Assembly: GCA_947644715.1 (NCBI GenBank)
Contig: CANSAP010000006.1
Location: forward strand, 1 to 64,000
Source of the DNA: an uncultured Bacteroidales bacterium
GTDB lineage: Bacteria > Bacteroidota > Bacteroidia > Bacteroidales > Muribaculaceae
Length of the DNA stretch: 64,000 nt
Reading direction: 5' to 3'
Position numbers and translations under genes: made by a program. Within the stretch, counting starts at the first letter, position 1, and each line of letters opens with the position of its first letter. Below are positions 20,278-28,946 of this stretch, piece by piece. The notes under the pieces are model-generated. The model had not been told where the DNA came from and ran no database searches. It worked only from the letters and a program-made list of their open reading frames with translations.

Positions 20278-20937
20278 ATGAAAAAACTTTTACTCTCAAT
20301 GGCTCTCGTGGCCGCAGCAGCAGCTCCCGCAGCAGCCGCTGACTATGAATTCTACATCACCACCAATGCCGAGAGCGCTGCCTCCGGAGCGACTTCCGGC
20401 TATGAGCTCGTGCAGGAGGGCAAGGAATATGTAGCTAATCCCGAGATGGAGGGGATTCAGCTCGAATGCGCCGCCTTCATTAAAGTTGTCAATAATACAT
20501 CCTCTGACGCCCAGTGTCTGGTTTCCGTGACCAAGGTTTACGACAATAATGATTTCGCAGGTCTCACCCCGCTGTGGCAGACTTGTCTCGGCTTTGTTTG
20601 CCAGACAGGCGATGTAACTGCAACGGTTAACGCCAACTCCTCGACTCCCGGCGGCATCGGCGAACATATCGGCTACACTGTGTATTGCCTGGACCCCTCC
20701 GCAGCTGAGAATGTAAAATTTGATTCAAAGTATAATGTAACCATGAAGATGGGTGACACTACCCGCTCCTTCTCCATTCTTTACACATCCACTCCTGCCG
20801 CTGTCGAGACTATCGACGTAGCCGGCGGACAGGCTGAATATTTCAACATGCAGGGTCTGCGTGTGAGCGAGCCTGTTAAGGGACAGATGTACATCGTCCG
20901 TCAGGGTGGCAAAGTCTCCAAGACTGTTGTCCGCTAA
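20278..20937 (+). CDS. Secreted hypothetical protein with C-terminal sorting-like domain
   Basis: Sec signal peptide MKKLLLSMALVAAAAAPAAAA; C-terminus YFNMQGLRVSEPVKGQMYIVRQGGKVSKTVVR. Confidence 0.75.
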   Translation: MKKLLLSMALVAAAAAPAAAADYEFYITTNAESAASGATSGYELVQEGKEYVANPEMEGIQLECAAFIKVVNNTSSDAQCLVSVTKVYDNNDFAGLTPLWQTCLGFVCQTGDVTATVNANSSTPGGIGEHIGYTVYCLDPSAAENVKFDSKYNVTMKMGDTTRSFSILYTSTPAAVETIDVAGGQAEYFNMQGLRVSEPVKGQMYIVRQGGKVSKTVVR

Positions 20938-20957
20938 CTTTCGGCCGACTGAATTGC

Positions 20958-20993
20958 TTCGGCAAAACAGTTAAATTCGGCAAAACAGTTAAA
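20958..20993 (+). repeat. Perfect 2 x 18-bp tandem repeat just before comEC start
   Basis: ttcggcaaaacagttaaa repeated twice. Confidence 0.95.
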
Positions 20994-20994
20994 C

Positions 20995-22896
20995 ATGTTT
21001 ATACCCCCGCAGCTTCCCCGTGCGCCTTTTGCGGCGATTACCGGGGCATTCTGCGGGGGGCTCTTATTGTGTTTCCGCGCGGGCGCTTCGGCTTCTGCCG
21101 GGTTGGGATTGCTGCTCGGGGGCGCTGTTCTGTGGATTCTTCTGGAGTGGAGGCGAGTGCGCTTCACGATGCGCGATCTGACATGGCTGCCGGTGATTCT
21201 CTGCTTTTGCGGCACGGGAATCCTGACGGCATCCATCAATCTGCCTATGGATGTTCAGGAGATTCCTGACGGATACCTTGCACGGGGTATCGTAAGGGAA
21301 TCTGCCGGCACGGAGTCAGGCTCACGGCTCACGGTGGAGGTCACAAGTCTCACGCCGCGCCGGAGCGGCGAGGAGCGGAGGCTGCACACCAAGCTGCTGC
21401 TCTACACTGATTCGGTTCCTCTGACAGCAGGGGACCGGATTACTTTCCCGGCCATCTTCACCCCGGCCTCCGGTGAGCCGGCCTATCTCAGCTATCTGTT
21501 CAGCAGGGGGATTGATTTCACGCAGAGCTGCCCCTCCCGGCTTATCGCCCACACGGGTCATGAGCGCTCGCTCCTTACGCTTGCCGGGGATGCCCGCCTC
21601 AGGATTGTGGAGCGTCTGAATGAGTCAGCCCTGAAGACTGACACGAAAGTGTTTATGGCAGCGCTGCTCACCGGCCTGCGCTCCGACATGACTCGCGAGA
21701 CGCGAGCTGCATTCACGGCCGCCGGGATTGCTCACGTGCTGGCCGTCAGCGGGTTGCATGTCGGCATAGTGGTGCTTATCCTGGCATTGCTTCTGCGCCC
21801 GCTGGATTACATCAATGGGCGCAGGCTACGGTATCTGCTCACGATTGCCGGCATCTGGTGCTTCGCGCTGCTTGCCGGTCTGGGAGCGCCGGTGGTCAGA
21901 GCGGCTGTGATGGCGAGCTGCGTGATTATTGCCATACTGTTGCAACGGCCGAGATTGGCACTCAACTCTCTGTGTCTGGCGGCGTTCCTGATACTCCTGG
22001 TGGATCCGCGCGCACTGTTTGACGCAGGATTTCTGCTGAGCTTCTGTGTGACCGGAGGCATTCTGTTTCTTGTCTCGGGGCTGACTCCGGCCCGGGAGCG
22101 GATGCACCCTTGGCTTCACAACGCAACACTTTGGATAGCAGTTCCTTGCGTAGCGTTTCTGAGTTCCTGGATGCTGACCGCCCGTTTCTTTCATTCCGTT
22201 CAGCTTTGGTTCCTCCCGGTCAACCTTCTGCTGGCGCCGCTTCTCCCCTTTTATTTCGGCATCGGAGTGCTGTATATTCTGCTGCTTTTCGCCGGAGTGG
22301 ATTGCAGCCTCTGCGCCACACTGCTTGATGGAGGCTATGCCGCACTGATGCACTGCGCCACATGGGCCGGAAATCTGCCCGGCTCACATGTCAGCCTGTA
22401 TATCAATGAGTTGCCGATATGGTTCTATATGGGAGCACTCATCTGCTTTGCTCTTTACCTGAGCTTTGGCGGGAAATGGAAACTGCTTTCAGCCCTGGGC
22501 GGGGTAGTGGCATCCGGGCTGCTGATTATGCTTGCACCGGCTCCGGTGCCACCCGACACCCTGGAGCTTGGGAGGGGAGCCTCCCGCTGCCTGCTGCGCT
22601 CCACCCGCCGAGGCGAGCCGGAAAAGATGGAATTGCCACGCGGCTCCCTGAGCTGCGCAGAGCTGCAGGGGCACACAATCATTTTCCTTGACAGCGCCAT
22701 GAGCAGCAGTCCCGCCCGAGAGCCGTTGCATTGCGACTGGCTGATTATCGGGTCACGCTATCAGGGCACTTTGGCGGAGGCTTACCGGCAGTTTACGCCC
22801 GACAGCCTCGTCTGGCATCAATCAGTGTCACCGAGCCGCCGCGAAGAGATGGAAGCCGAATTCAAAGCCGCCGGAGAGCGGCATCCTCAATTGTAG
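20995..22896 (+). CDS. comEC: ComEC/Rec2 family competence protein
   Basis: DUF4131-like N-terminus, VLAVSGLHVGIVVLILALLLRPL, LGAPVVRAAVMASCVIIAILLQR. Confidence 0.92.
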   Translation: MFIPPQLPRAPFAAITGAFCGGLLLCFRAGASASAGLGLLLGGAVLWILLEWRRVRFTMRDLTWLPVILCFCGTGILTASINLPMDVQEIPDGYLARGIVRESAGTESGSRLTVEVTSLTPRRSGEERRLHTKLLLYTDSVPLTAGDRITFPAIFTPASGEPAYLSYLFSRGIDFTQSCPSRLIAHTGHERSLLTLAGDARLRIVERLNESALKTDTKVFMAALLTGLRSDMTRETRAAFTAAGIAHVLAVSGLHVGIVVLILALLLRPLDYINGRRLRYLLTIAGIWCFALLAGLGAPVVRAAVMASCVIIAILLQRPRLALNSLCLAAFLILLVDPRALFDAGFLLSFCVTGGILFLVSGLTPARERMHPWLHNATLWIAVPCVAFLSSWMLTARFFHSVQLWFLPVNLLLAPLLPFYFGIGVLYILLLFAGVDCSLCATLLDGGYAALMHCATWAGNLPGSHVSLYINELPIWFYMGALICFALYLSFGGKWKLLSALGGVVASGLLIMLAPAPVPPDTLELGRGASRCLLRSTRRGEPEKMELPRGSLSCAELQGHTIIFLDSAMSSSPAREPLHCDWLIIGSRYQGTLAEAYRQFTPDSLVWHQSVSPSRREEMEAEFKAAGERHPQL

Positions 22897-23133
22897 GCAT
22901 ACGAAGCCGCTGCACAGGAAGCCGAACAGAGAGCCGTATACTCAAATTTAAGTATTTTTAATGCATAGGGTTACTTCTTTTATTGATTTTCTTGGGGATT
23001 TTGAAAGTATAGCCTAACTTTGTCTTAGTTTTTAATATTGAAAGCTTCCTGCTGACTATAAAACAGGAGACATCTCCCGAGCCGGCAGCGGGCTTCAGCA
23101 ACGGTTTTTCGCTTACTCCTCTCCCGCTAAACA

Positions 23134-26100
23134 ATGCTTAGGGTTCTATTTACTTTTATTTGTCTTGCGAGCATTCTGCTGTCATCTAATGCCTCCACCC
23201 TGCCGTCAGGCGCCGCCGCTTCCCACGCCTCTCAAAAGGAGCTGCAAGGGGTCGTGACCGACACTGAGGGGGAGCCGGTGGTGGGTGCCATGATAAAGGT
23301 CAAGAAGTCGTCGCTGGGAGCGGCCACCGACATTGACGGCCATTACAGCCTCGCCGGCAGGCCCCGCGAGGGAGCCGTAATCACGGTGTCAGCCATGGGA
23401 ATGAAGAGCATAGATGTCACCTATCACGGGGAGCCGGTCATGAATTTCACTATGGAGACCGACCCCACTATGCTTCAGGAGGTTACGGTCGTTGCAGAGC
23501 CCAACATCAATGATATTGATGTCAGAAGCCGGTCAGGCGTCGTGCAGACAGTCGACATGAAGCGACTGACCGAAAAGCCGGTCATGGACATGGGGCTTGC
23601 ATTGCAGGGAGCCGTGCCGGGACTGATTGTGACCAACACCGGCGAACTTGGCTCAAAGCCTACAATCCGCATACGCGGCAATCAGTCGCTGCGCGCCGGC
23701 GACTCTGCCAACGAGCCGCTCTATGTGCTTGACGGCAAGGTGATTTCCGCCGACACTTTCCGCTCGCTCAATCCCCAGGATATCCGTGAGATAAAGGTGC
23801 TGAAGGATGCGGCAGCCTGCGCGCTCTATGGCATCAAGGCGGCCAACGGCGTGATTGAGGTCTCCTCTAAGCGAGGAAGCCACTTCGGCGCCGTCGATAT
23901 CAATTACACTCTCAGCATGGGTGTCACGCTGAAAGGGAGGCGGGGTGTCGACGTAATGAAGTCAGCCGAAAAGCTGGAGCTGGAGCGGCTCATGATGAAT
24001 GAAGCCACGCCGGGCTACCGATACAGCGCTGACTATTTCCGTAAGCACTATGCCGGCTCGCCCAACCTCGACGCAATGATTGCCTCGGGAGCCGCAACGC
24101 TCGACTCGCTGCGCGCCATCAATACCGACTGGTTCAACCGCCTGATGCGCACAGCGCTCTATCAGAACCACAATCTTTCGGTGAGAGGGGGTGGCGAACA
24201 GGCCTCCTACTTCATGAGCGCCAACATCTCAACACAGGGGGGACAGATTGAAGGGAACAGCACCCTGCGCGGCACCCTGCGCATGGGGCTTGACCTGGCC
24301 ATCGGCAAAATCGGCGACTTCACGCTCACCATGGATGGAGGATACACCGACAACAAGACCCCCAACGGAAGCAGCTTCTCCCCGGCCTCACTCATCTATA
24401 ATCTGAATCCTTATGAGACTCCGGAGAGCCTCCAACTCTGGTCTTACCCGAACCGCTCGCTCGCCGACCTGCTCTACCAATACAGCGGCAACAGCACCGA
24501 GAAGCGTGCCGGTATCTCCTCAAGCATCCAGCTGCGCCCCCTGCCTGACCTGGATATCTCAGCCGTAGCCGGACTGGACTATCTGCTCTCGGAGTCCACA
24601 CAGTTCACTCCGGCCTCCTCCTATTCCGAACAGCAGAGCGGCTTCAGCGCCGCCGAACTCGGACGCCTTGCCAAGGACAAGAACACGCTGATGAATTTCA
24701 CCTACAACGTGCGCGCCGTCTACAATCACCTCTTCGCTGACCGCCATGACGTGACCCTCAGCCTTAACCATGACTATTATCTGACTAACACCGACAACCT
24801 CGGCATCATCGGATATGGTGTGGGCAACCAGCCCTCGGCCGCCCTCATCAACCAGTCACTCACGGGTGCCCGCAAGCCCGCCGTCTCCGCTCTCAAAGAG
24901 AAAGTTGCGCAACTTGGTGTCGGGGCTGTGGCCGGCTACACCTTCGACCGCACCTATGACCTCTTCGCCACCTATAAGCTTGACGCCTCCTCGCTGCTCC
25001 CCTCTGACAAGCGCTGGAACTCGGCCTGGGCCGTTGGCGCCGGAATCACACCTTCATCCTATCCCTTCCTGGCCGGCAACCGGGTGCTGACGCGCCTCAA
25101 CCTGAAAGCGAGCTACGGCAGCACCGCCTCCCTGGCCGGGGTCAGCGCGGCGCAGACCATAGCCACCTTCGCCTATCTTGAAGAGACCTACGACAACTCA
25201 CGCCTTCTCCAGCTCCTGGCTCTCTATAACCGCGACCTGAAGCCGGAACACACCACCTCCATCGACGCCGGCCTGCACATGGGGCTGTTCAACCTCGTGA
25301 GCCTCGACCTGCAATGGTATCGCCGCGAGACAGCCGACGCACTGCTGGATGTGCCCGTGGCGGCCAGCAACGGCTTCAGCATGATGAAGCGCAACATCGG
25401 CACCCTGCGCAACGACGGCGTGGAGGCGGGCATCTCGCTGAACCTCTCTGACCTGCATCCTGACTGGCAATTCCGGTTCAGCACTACGGCGGCCTACAAC
25501 CGCAACAAAGTGGTCGACCTCTACTACACCGACAAGCTCTACACCAGCGACTACTCTCTGATTCCTGACTTTCAGGTCGGAAAAGCCTATGACATTCTCT
25601 ACGGCCTGCAGCAGACAGGCATAAACTCCGTGACCGGGCTTCCGATTTTCATCGGCAAGGATGGTCGCGAGATAGAGCCGGGCAAGACGAAACTCACCCG
25701 CGACGATTTCATAGTGCTCGGCCACCTGACACCCCCCTTCTCAGGCACCATCAGCCTGGGGGTGAGTTGGCGTGAATTTGAGCTGGATGCCGACTTCTAC
25801 TGGGTCTCCGGAGGTGTGCGGCAATACAACTACACTTACGTGCGTAACCGCGACGATGTCAACTACAACGCCCTGGCCGGCCTGACCGAAACCATGTGGT
25901 TCCATCGAGGCGACGTCGACAAGCTCTACTACTCCCCCTTCTATGCCTCTTCGGCCATTGAGACCCTCTCCTATGCCAACACCTCCAACACCGGGTCGTC
26001 AGACTATCTGCGACTCTCCATGCTCTCGCTTCGCTACCGCCTGCCGCAGACGCTGCTCCGCCACACCGGCAATCTCATCAAGTATGCTTCGGTTGCCCTT

Positions 26101-26214
26101 CAGGCCTCCAATCTCTTCACCATCACCCCTTACAGCGAATCTGACCCTGAGACCGGTAAACTCGGTGCCTCCATCCAGCCGGTAATAACAATGAATCTTA
26201 GCGTAACATTCTGA
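23134..26214 (+). CDS. SusC/RagA family TonB-linked outer membrane protein
   Basis: Carboxypeptidase-like domain LQGVVTDTEGEPVVGAMIKVK, plug NQSLRAGDSANEPLYVLDGKVISADTFRSLNPQDIREIKVLKDAAACALYGIKAANGVIEV, terminal VTF. Confidence 0.97.
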   Translation: MLRVLFTFICLASILLSSNASTLPSGAAASHASQKELQGVVTDTEGEPVVGAMIKVKKSSLGAATDIDGHYSLAGRPREGAVITVSAMGMKSIDVTYHGEPVMNFTMETDPTMLQEVTVVAEPNINDIDVRSRSGVVQTVDMKRLTEKPVMDMGLALQGAVPGLIVTNTGELGSKPTIRIRGNQSLRAGDSANEPLYVLDGKVISADTFRSLNPQDIREIKVLKDAAACALYGIKAANGVIEVSSKRGSHFGAVDINYTLSMGVTLKGRRGVDVMKSAEKLELERLMMNEATPGYRYSADYFRKHYAGSPNLDAMIASGAATLDSLRAINTDWFNRLMRTALYQNHNLSVRGGGEQASYFMSANISTQGGQIEGNSTLRGTLRMGLDLAIGKIGDFTLTMDGGYTDNKTPNGSSFSPASLIYNLNPYETPESLQLWSYPNRSLADLLYQYSGNSTEKRAGISSSIQLRPLPDLDISAVAGLDYLLSESTQFTPASSYSEQQSGFSAAELGRLAKDKNTLMNFTYNVRAVYNHLFADRHDVTLSLNHDYYLTNTDNLGIIGYGVGNQPSAALINQSLTGARKPAVSALKEKVAQLGVGAVAGYTFDRTYDLFATYKLDASSLLPSDKRWNSAWAVGAGITPSSYPFLAGNRVLTRLNLKASYGSTASLAGVSAAQTIATFAYLEETYDNSRLLQLLALYNRDLKPEHTTSIDAGLHMGLFNLVSLDLQWYRRETADALLDVPVAASNGFSMMKRNIGTLRNDGVEAGISLNLSDLHPDWQFRFSTTAAYNRNKVVDLYYTDKLYTSDYSLIPDFQVGKAYDILYGLQQTGINSVTGLPIFIGKDGREIEPGKTKLTRDDFIVLGHLTPPFSGTISLGVSWREFELDADFYWVSGGVRQYNYTYVRNRDDVNYNALAGLTETMWFHRGDVDKLYYSPFYASSAIETLSYANTSNTGSSDYLRLSMLSLRYRLPQTLLRHTGNLIKYASVALQASNLFTITPYSESDPETGKLGASIQPVITMNLSVTF

Positions 26215-27608
26215 TGTCAGCGACCATGAGATATACCCTTTCAGCCACCCTCTTCCTGCTGATGCTCCTGTCGGGCTGCTCGCTCGACATCCCCTACGAG
26301 AACCAATTCTCTGACCCGGATGCAATAACCACTCCCGAAACCGGGCGCGAGCTGCTGGCTTACGCCTATAATTCCCTCCCCAATCCGGAGTTTGACCTCG
26401 CGCTGCTTGCCGATGATTTCGAGCCTACTTACTGGGCTCCGCGCAATTCATCGCTCAACAATGAATACACCTGGCAGCCGCAGGCGCTGATTGACCTGAG
26501 TGCCTCGCTATGGACTGAGTATTACGAGGTTATAGCCTCACTGAACGCTCTGCTTGAGCGCACCCCTGACATAAAGGTGAGCTCGGAGGCTGACCGCACG
26601 GCGCTGAACAATCTCACCGCTGAGGCCTACACGCTGAAAGCCTTCTGCTATTTCCGTCTGTTGCAGCTTTTTGCCTCCGGCCCTGACACGCCCGATGCTG
26701 ACGGAATCATTCTCAAGGATAAAGTGGCTATGGAGAACCTTCCCCGCCGCCCGATTAAAGACTGCATCGCGGAGATTCGCTCGTTGCTCACCCGCGCCCG
26801 GGAGCTTGGCAACAGCGGCGCCAACAAAGCTTGGATTACCTCCGACGCCACTCTGCTGCTCTCTGCGCAGGTGGAGCTGTATGCCGGCAACTGCGCAGAG
26901 GCTGCCCACCTCGCCCGTGAGTTGCTCGACAAATATGGGTTCGAGGTCTTCGCTCCCCAGGCCTATGATGCGCTTTGGAACAGCACCACGAGCGCCGAGC
27001 AAATCTTCATCTTCAACAGTCCCGACCGCACGGGCAGCTTCTATCAGGAGATTGTCTATGACACAAATTCCGGCGACTATTTCTCAGTAGCCCCGGCCAT
27101 AGCCGCCGCTTACGGGCCGACCGACTGCCGCACCCCCTGGAGCATATGCGAAGTGACCACCTCGGCTCTCGGCACTCTGCCCTTCATCGGAAAATACAAT
27201 CGGCTGCGCCGCGAAAAGCGGGAGATTACGTTCGTCAATAAGATGCGTCTCTCCAACGCTCTGTTCACGGCGGCTGAAGCGCTGGTCCGGGAGGGACAGG
27301 GGGCAGAAGCCCGCTCGATCATGAATGAATATCTGTCGCGCCGCGGCGCCGAGCTGCTGGCCGACGATTTGACCGGCGACCCACTGATGCTCGCAATCCT
27401 GCACCAGAAGCAGCTCGAATTTCTCGGTGAGGGGGAACGCTTCTTCGACCTGAAGCGCTATCGCGCCACTCTGCTTAACACCCCTTCCACCCGCATTCCC
27501 CCCGCCGGAGACTACCGATGGCTCCTCCCGATTCCTAAGGATGAATATCTCTATAATGAGGCAGCCAATCAAAATCCCGAGTGGCCGAAATCCTCTTTTA
27601 ATGATTGA
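26214..27608 (+). CDS. RagB/SusD family nutrient-binding lipoprotein
   Basis: Lipobox LLSGCS; SusD-like AEAYTLKAFCYFRLLQLFA and RREKREITFVNKMRL..EALVREGQGAEARSIMNEYLSRRG..LAILHQKQLEFLGEGERFFDLKRY. Confidence 0.96.
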   Translation: MSATMRYTLSATLFLLMLLSGCSLDIPYENQFSDPDAITTPETGRELLAYAYNSLPNPEFDLALLADDFEPTYWAPRNSSLNNEYTWQPQALIDLSASLWTEYYEVIASLNALLERTPDIKVSSEADRTALNNLTAEAYTLKAFCYFRLLQLFASGPDTPDADGIILKDKVAMENLPRRPIKDCIAEIRSLLTRARELGNSGANKAWITSDATLLLSAQVELYAGNCAEAAHLARELLDKYGFEVFAPQAYDALWNSTTSAEQIFIFNSPDRTGSFYQEIVYDTNSGDYFSVAPAIAAAYGPTDCRTPWSICEVTTSALGTLPFIGKYNRLRREKREITFVNKMRLSNALFTAAEALVREGQGAEARSIMNEYLSRRGAELLADDLTGDPLMLAILHQKQLEFLGEGERFFDLKRYRATLLNTPSTRIPPAGDYRWLLPIPKDEYLYNEAANQNPEWPKSSFND

Positions 27609-27647
27609 GATACTGCTTGATTTATCTTTCAAAATAATTAATACACT

Positions 27648-28934
27648 ATGAAAAAAGTTTTCCACTATCTGGCCCTGGCAGTCTGCCTGCTCCCGGCCAT
27701 GGTATCCTGTTCGGACGAGAACAATGAACCCCAAAGCGGGGTCACCAACCACATCTATCTGAGCCTGCCCGGCGGCACGTCGACCCTCGCTGAAGGGAGC
27801 GACGAGGCTCTGACTGTTGATGTGACTCTCAGCTATGCGCCCTCAGCTGACCTCACTCTGAAATTTGAAGCGGAGAATGACCTTGACGGTGTGCTGACCC
27901 TCACTGACAACACAGTCAGCATCACTGCCGGAAGCACCACCGGCTCCTTCACCATCTCCGCCCGGAATGCCACCGGTCTCACCGCTCCCGCCTCCTTCTC
28001 TTTCAAGGTGGCTGAGGTTACACCTGCCGGCACTCCGGTTGACATCAAGGAAAATGTGACCGTCACTGTCAATCCGGCATCCGGCGCCACCCCTCTCACT
28101 CCCGAACTGAAAGCGCTCGTCGAAACCTGGAAAACGAAATATGGCATCGACATCACCCCCTGGCTGGGCAACATCAAGCTCTCCGGCTCCTTGCAGTTCC
28201 CCGGCAGTGGCACCCGCGATGCGTTCGTCTCACCCTCCACACTGACCCTCTCCGGCTCCACTCTGTTCAATCTCAGCACAGAGTCAACCGAGGAGATGCC
28301 TGTGCTCAACATGGATGAGAACCCCATGGGTCTGACTGACTATCTCTACCGCTCTTTCCTGCGCCTCACTGTGGATGACCGCGAATACTTCGCTCTGGAG
28401 GATGAAGGCTCCGGGCTGGAACTCATGGAGCTGCTCAACTGGAACGCAACATCGCAGGAAACCTTCGGGGTGACTCTGCCCGGCCTGCGCATAACCTCTA
28501 TCGCCAATGGCAAAGCCAATGTGGAATTTGTCAGCGAAGGGGAGCGACTCATCTATGGCACCAACGGTCAGCCCATCTACAATCCGGAGTATGACATGAA
28601 TCTCACCTATAACTATGCCTCCAGCTGGATTCCGTTCAACTACACCTACTCAGCTTGGAGCCGTCAGCTCGACATGATTGCCAACGGTGTTCCCTCTGCT
28701 CTGGAACTGCTCACCTATGGAGTGAGCGCCGCTCCGGCCACTTATCTCGGCATCTCCGATGTGCTGGAGGATGCCTGGGAGGTTGACGAAGAGGAGGATG
28801 GTGTGGCCAATCTCTATGTGCGTCCCTCCGGTGTGATTGACTTCAACGCCGGCACCATGACCTTCACCTTCCCCTTCGACCATGCTGACCAGTATGGCTA
28901 CTCCCGCGTGACTGTTGTCTATTCCTTAAAGTAA
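27648..28934 (+). CDS. Hypothetical surface lipoprotein with Calx-beta-like N-terminal repeat
   Basis: Lipobox AMVSCSDENN; LYLTFKFE-type beta repeats ADLTLKFEAENDLDGVLTLTDNTVSITAGSTTGSFTISARNATG. Confidence 0.7.
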   Translation: MKKVFHYLALAVCLLPAMVSCSDENNEPQSGVTNHIYLSLPGGTSTLAEGSDEALTVDVTLSYAPSADLTLKFEAENDLDGVLTLTDNTVSITAGSTTGSFTISARNATGLTAPASFSFKVAEVTPAGTPVDIKENVTVTVNPASGATPLTPELKALVETWKTKYGIDITPWLGNIKLSGSLQFPGSGTRDAFVSPSTLTLSGSTLFNLSTESTEEMPVLNMDENPMGLTDYLYRSFLRLTVDDREYFALEDEGSGLELMELLNWNATSQETFGVTLPGLRITSIANGKANVEFVSEGERLIYGTNGQPIYNPEYDMNLTYNYASSWIPFNYTYSAWSRQLDMIANGVPSALELLTYGVSAAPATYLGISDVLEDAWEVDEEEDGVANLYVRPSGVIDFNAGTMTFTFPFDHADQYGYSRVTVVYSLK

Positions 28935-28946
28935 AGTAATCTCGCC

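Noticed and set aside
23134-27608. Classical polysaccharide utilisation locus
   Set aside because: SusC/SusD present but no glycoside hydrolase, lyase or regulator of PUL type nearby; M16 and ChaN neighbours point elsewhere.
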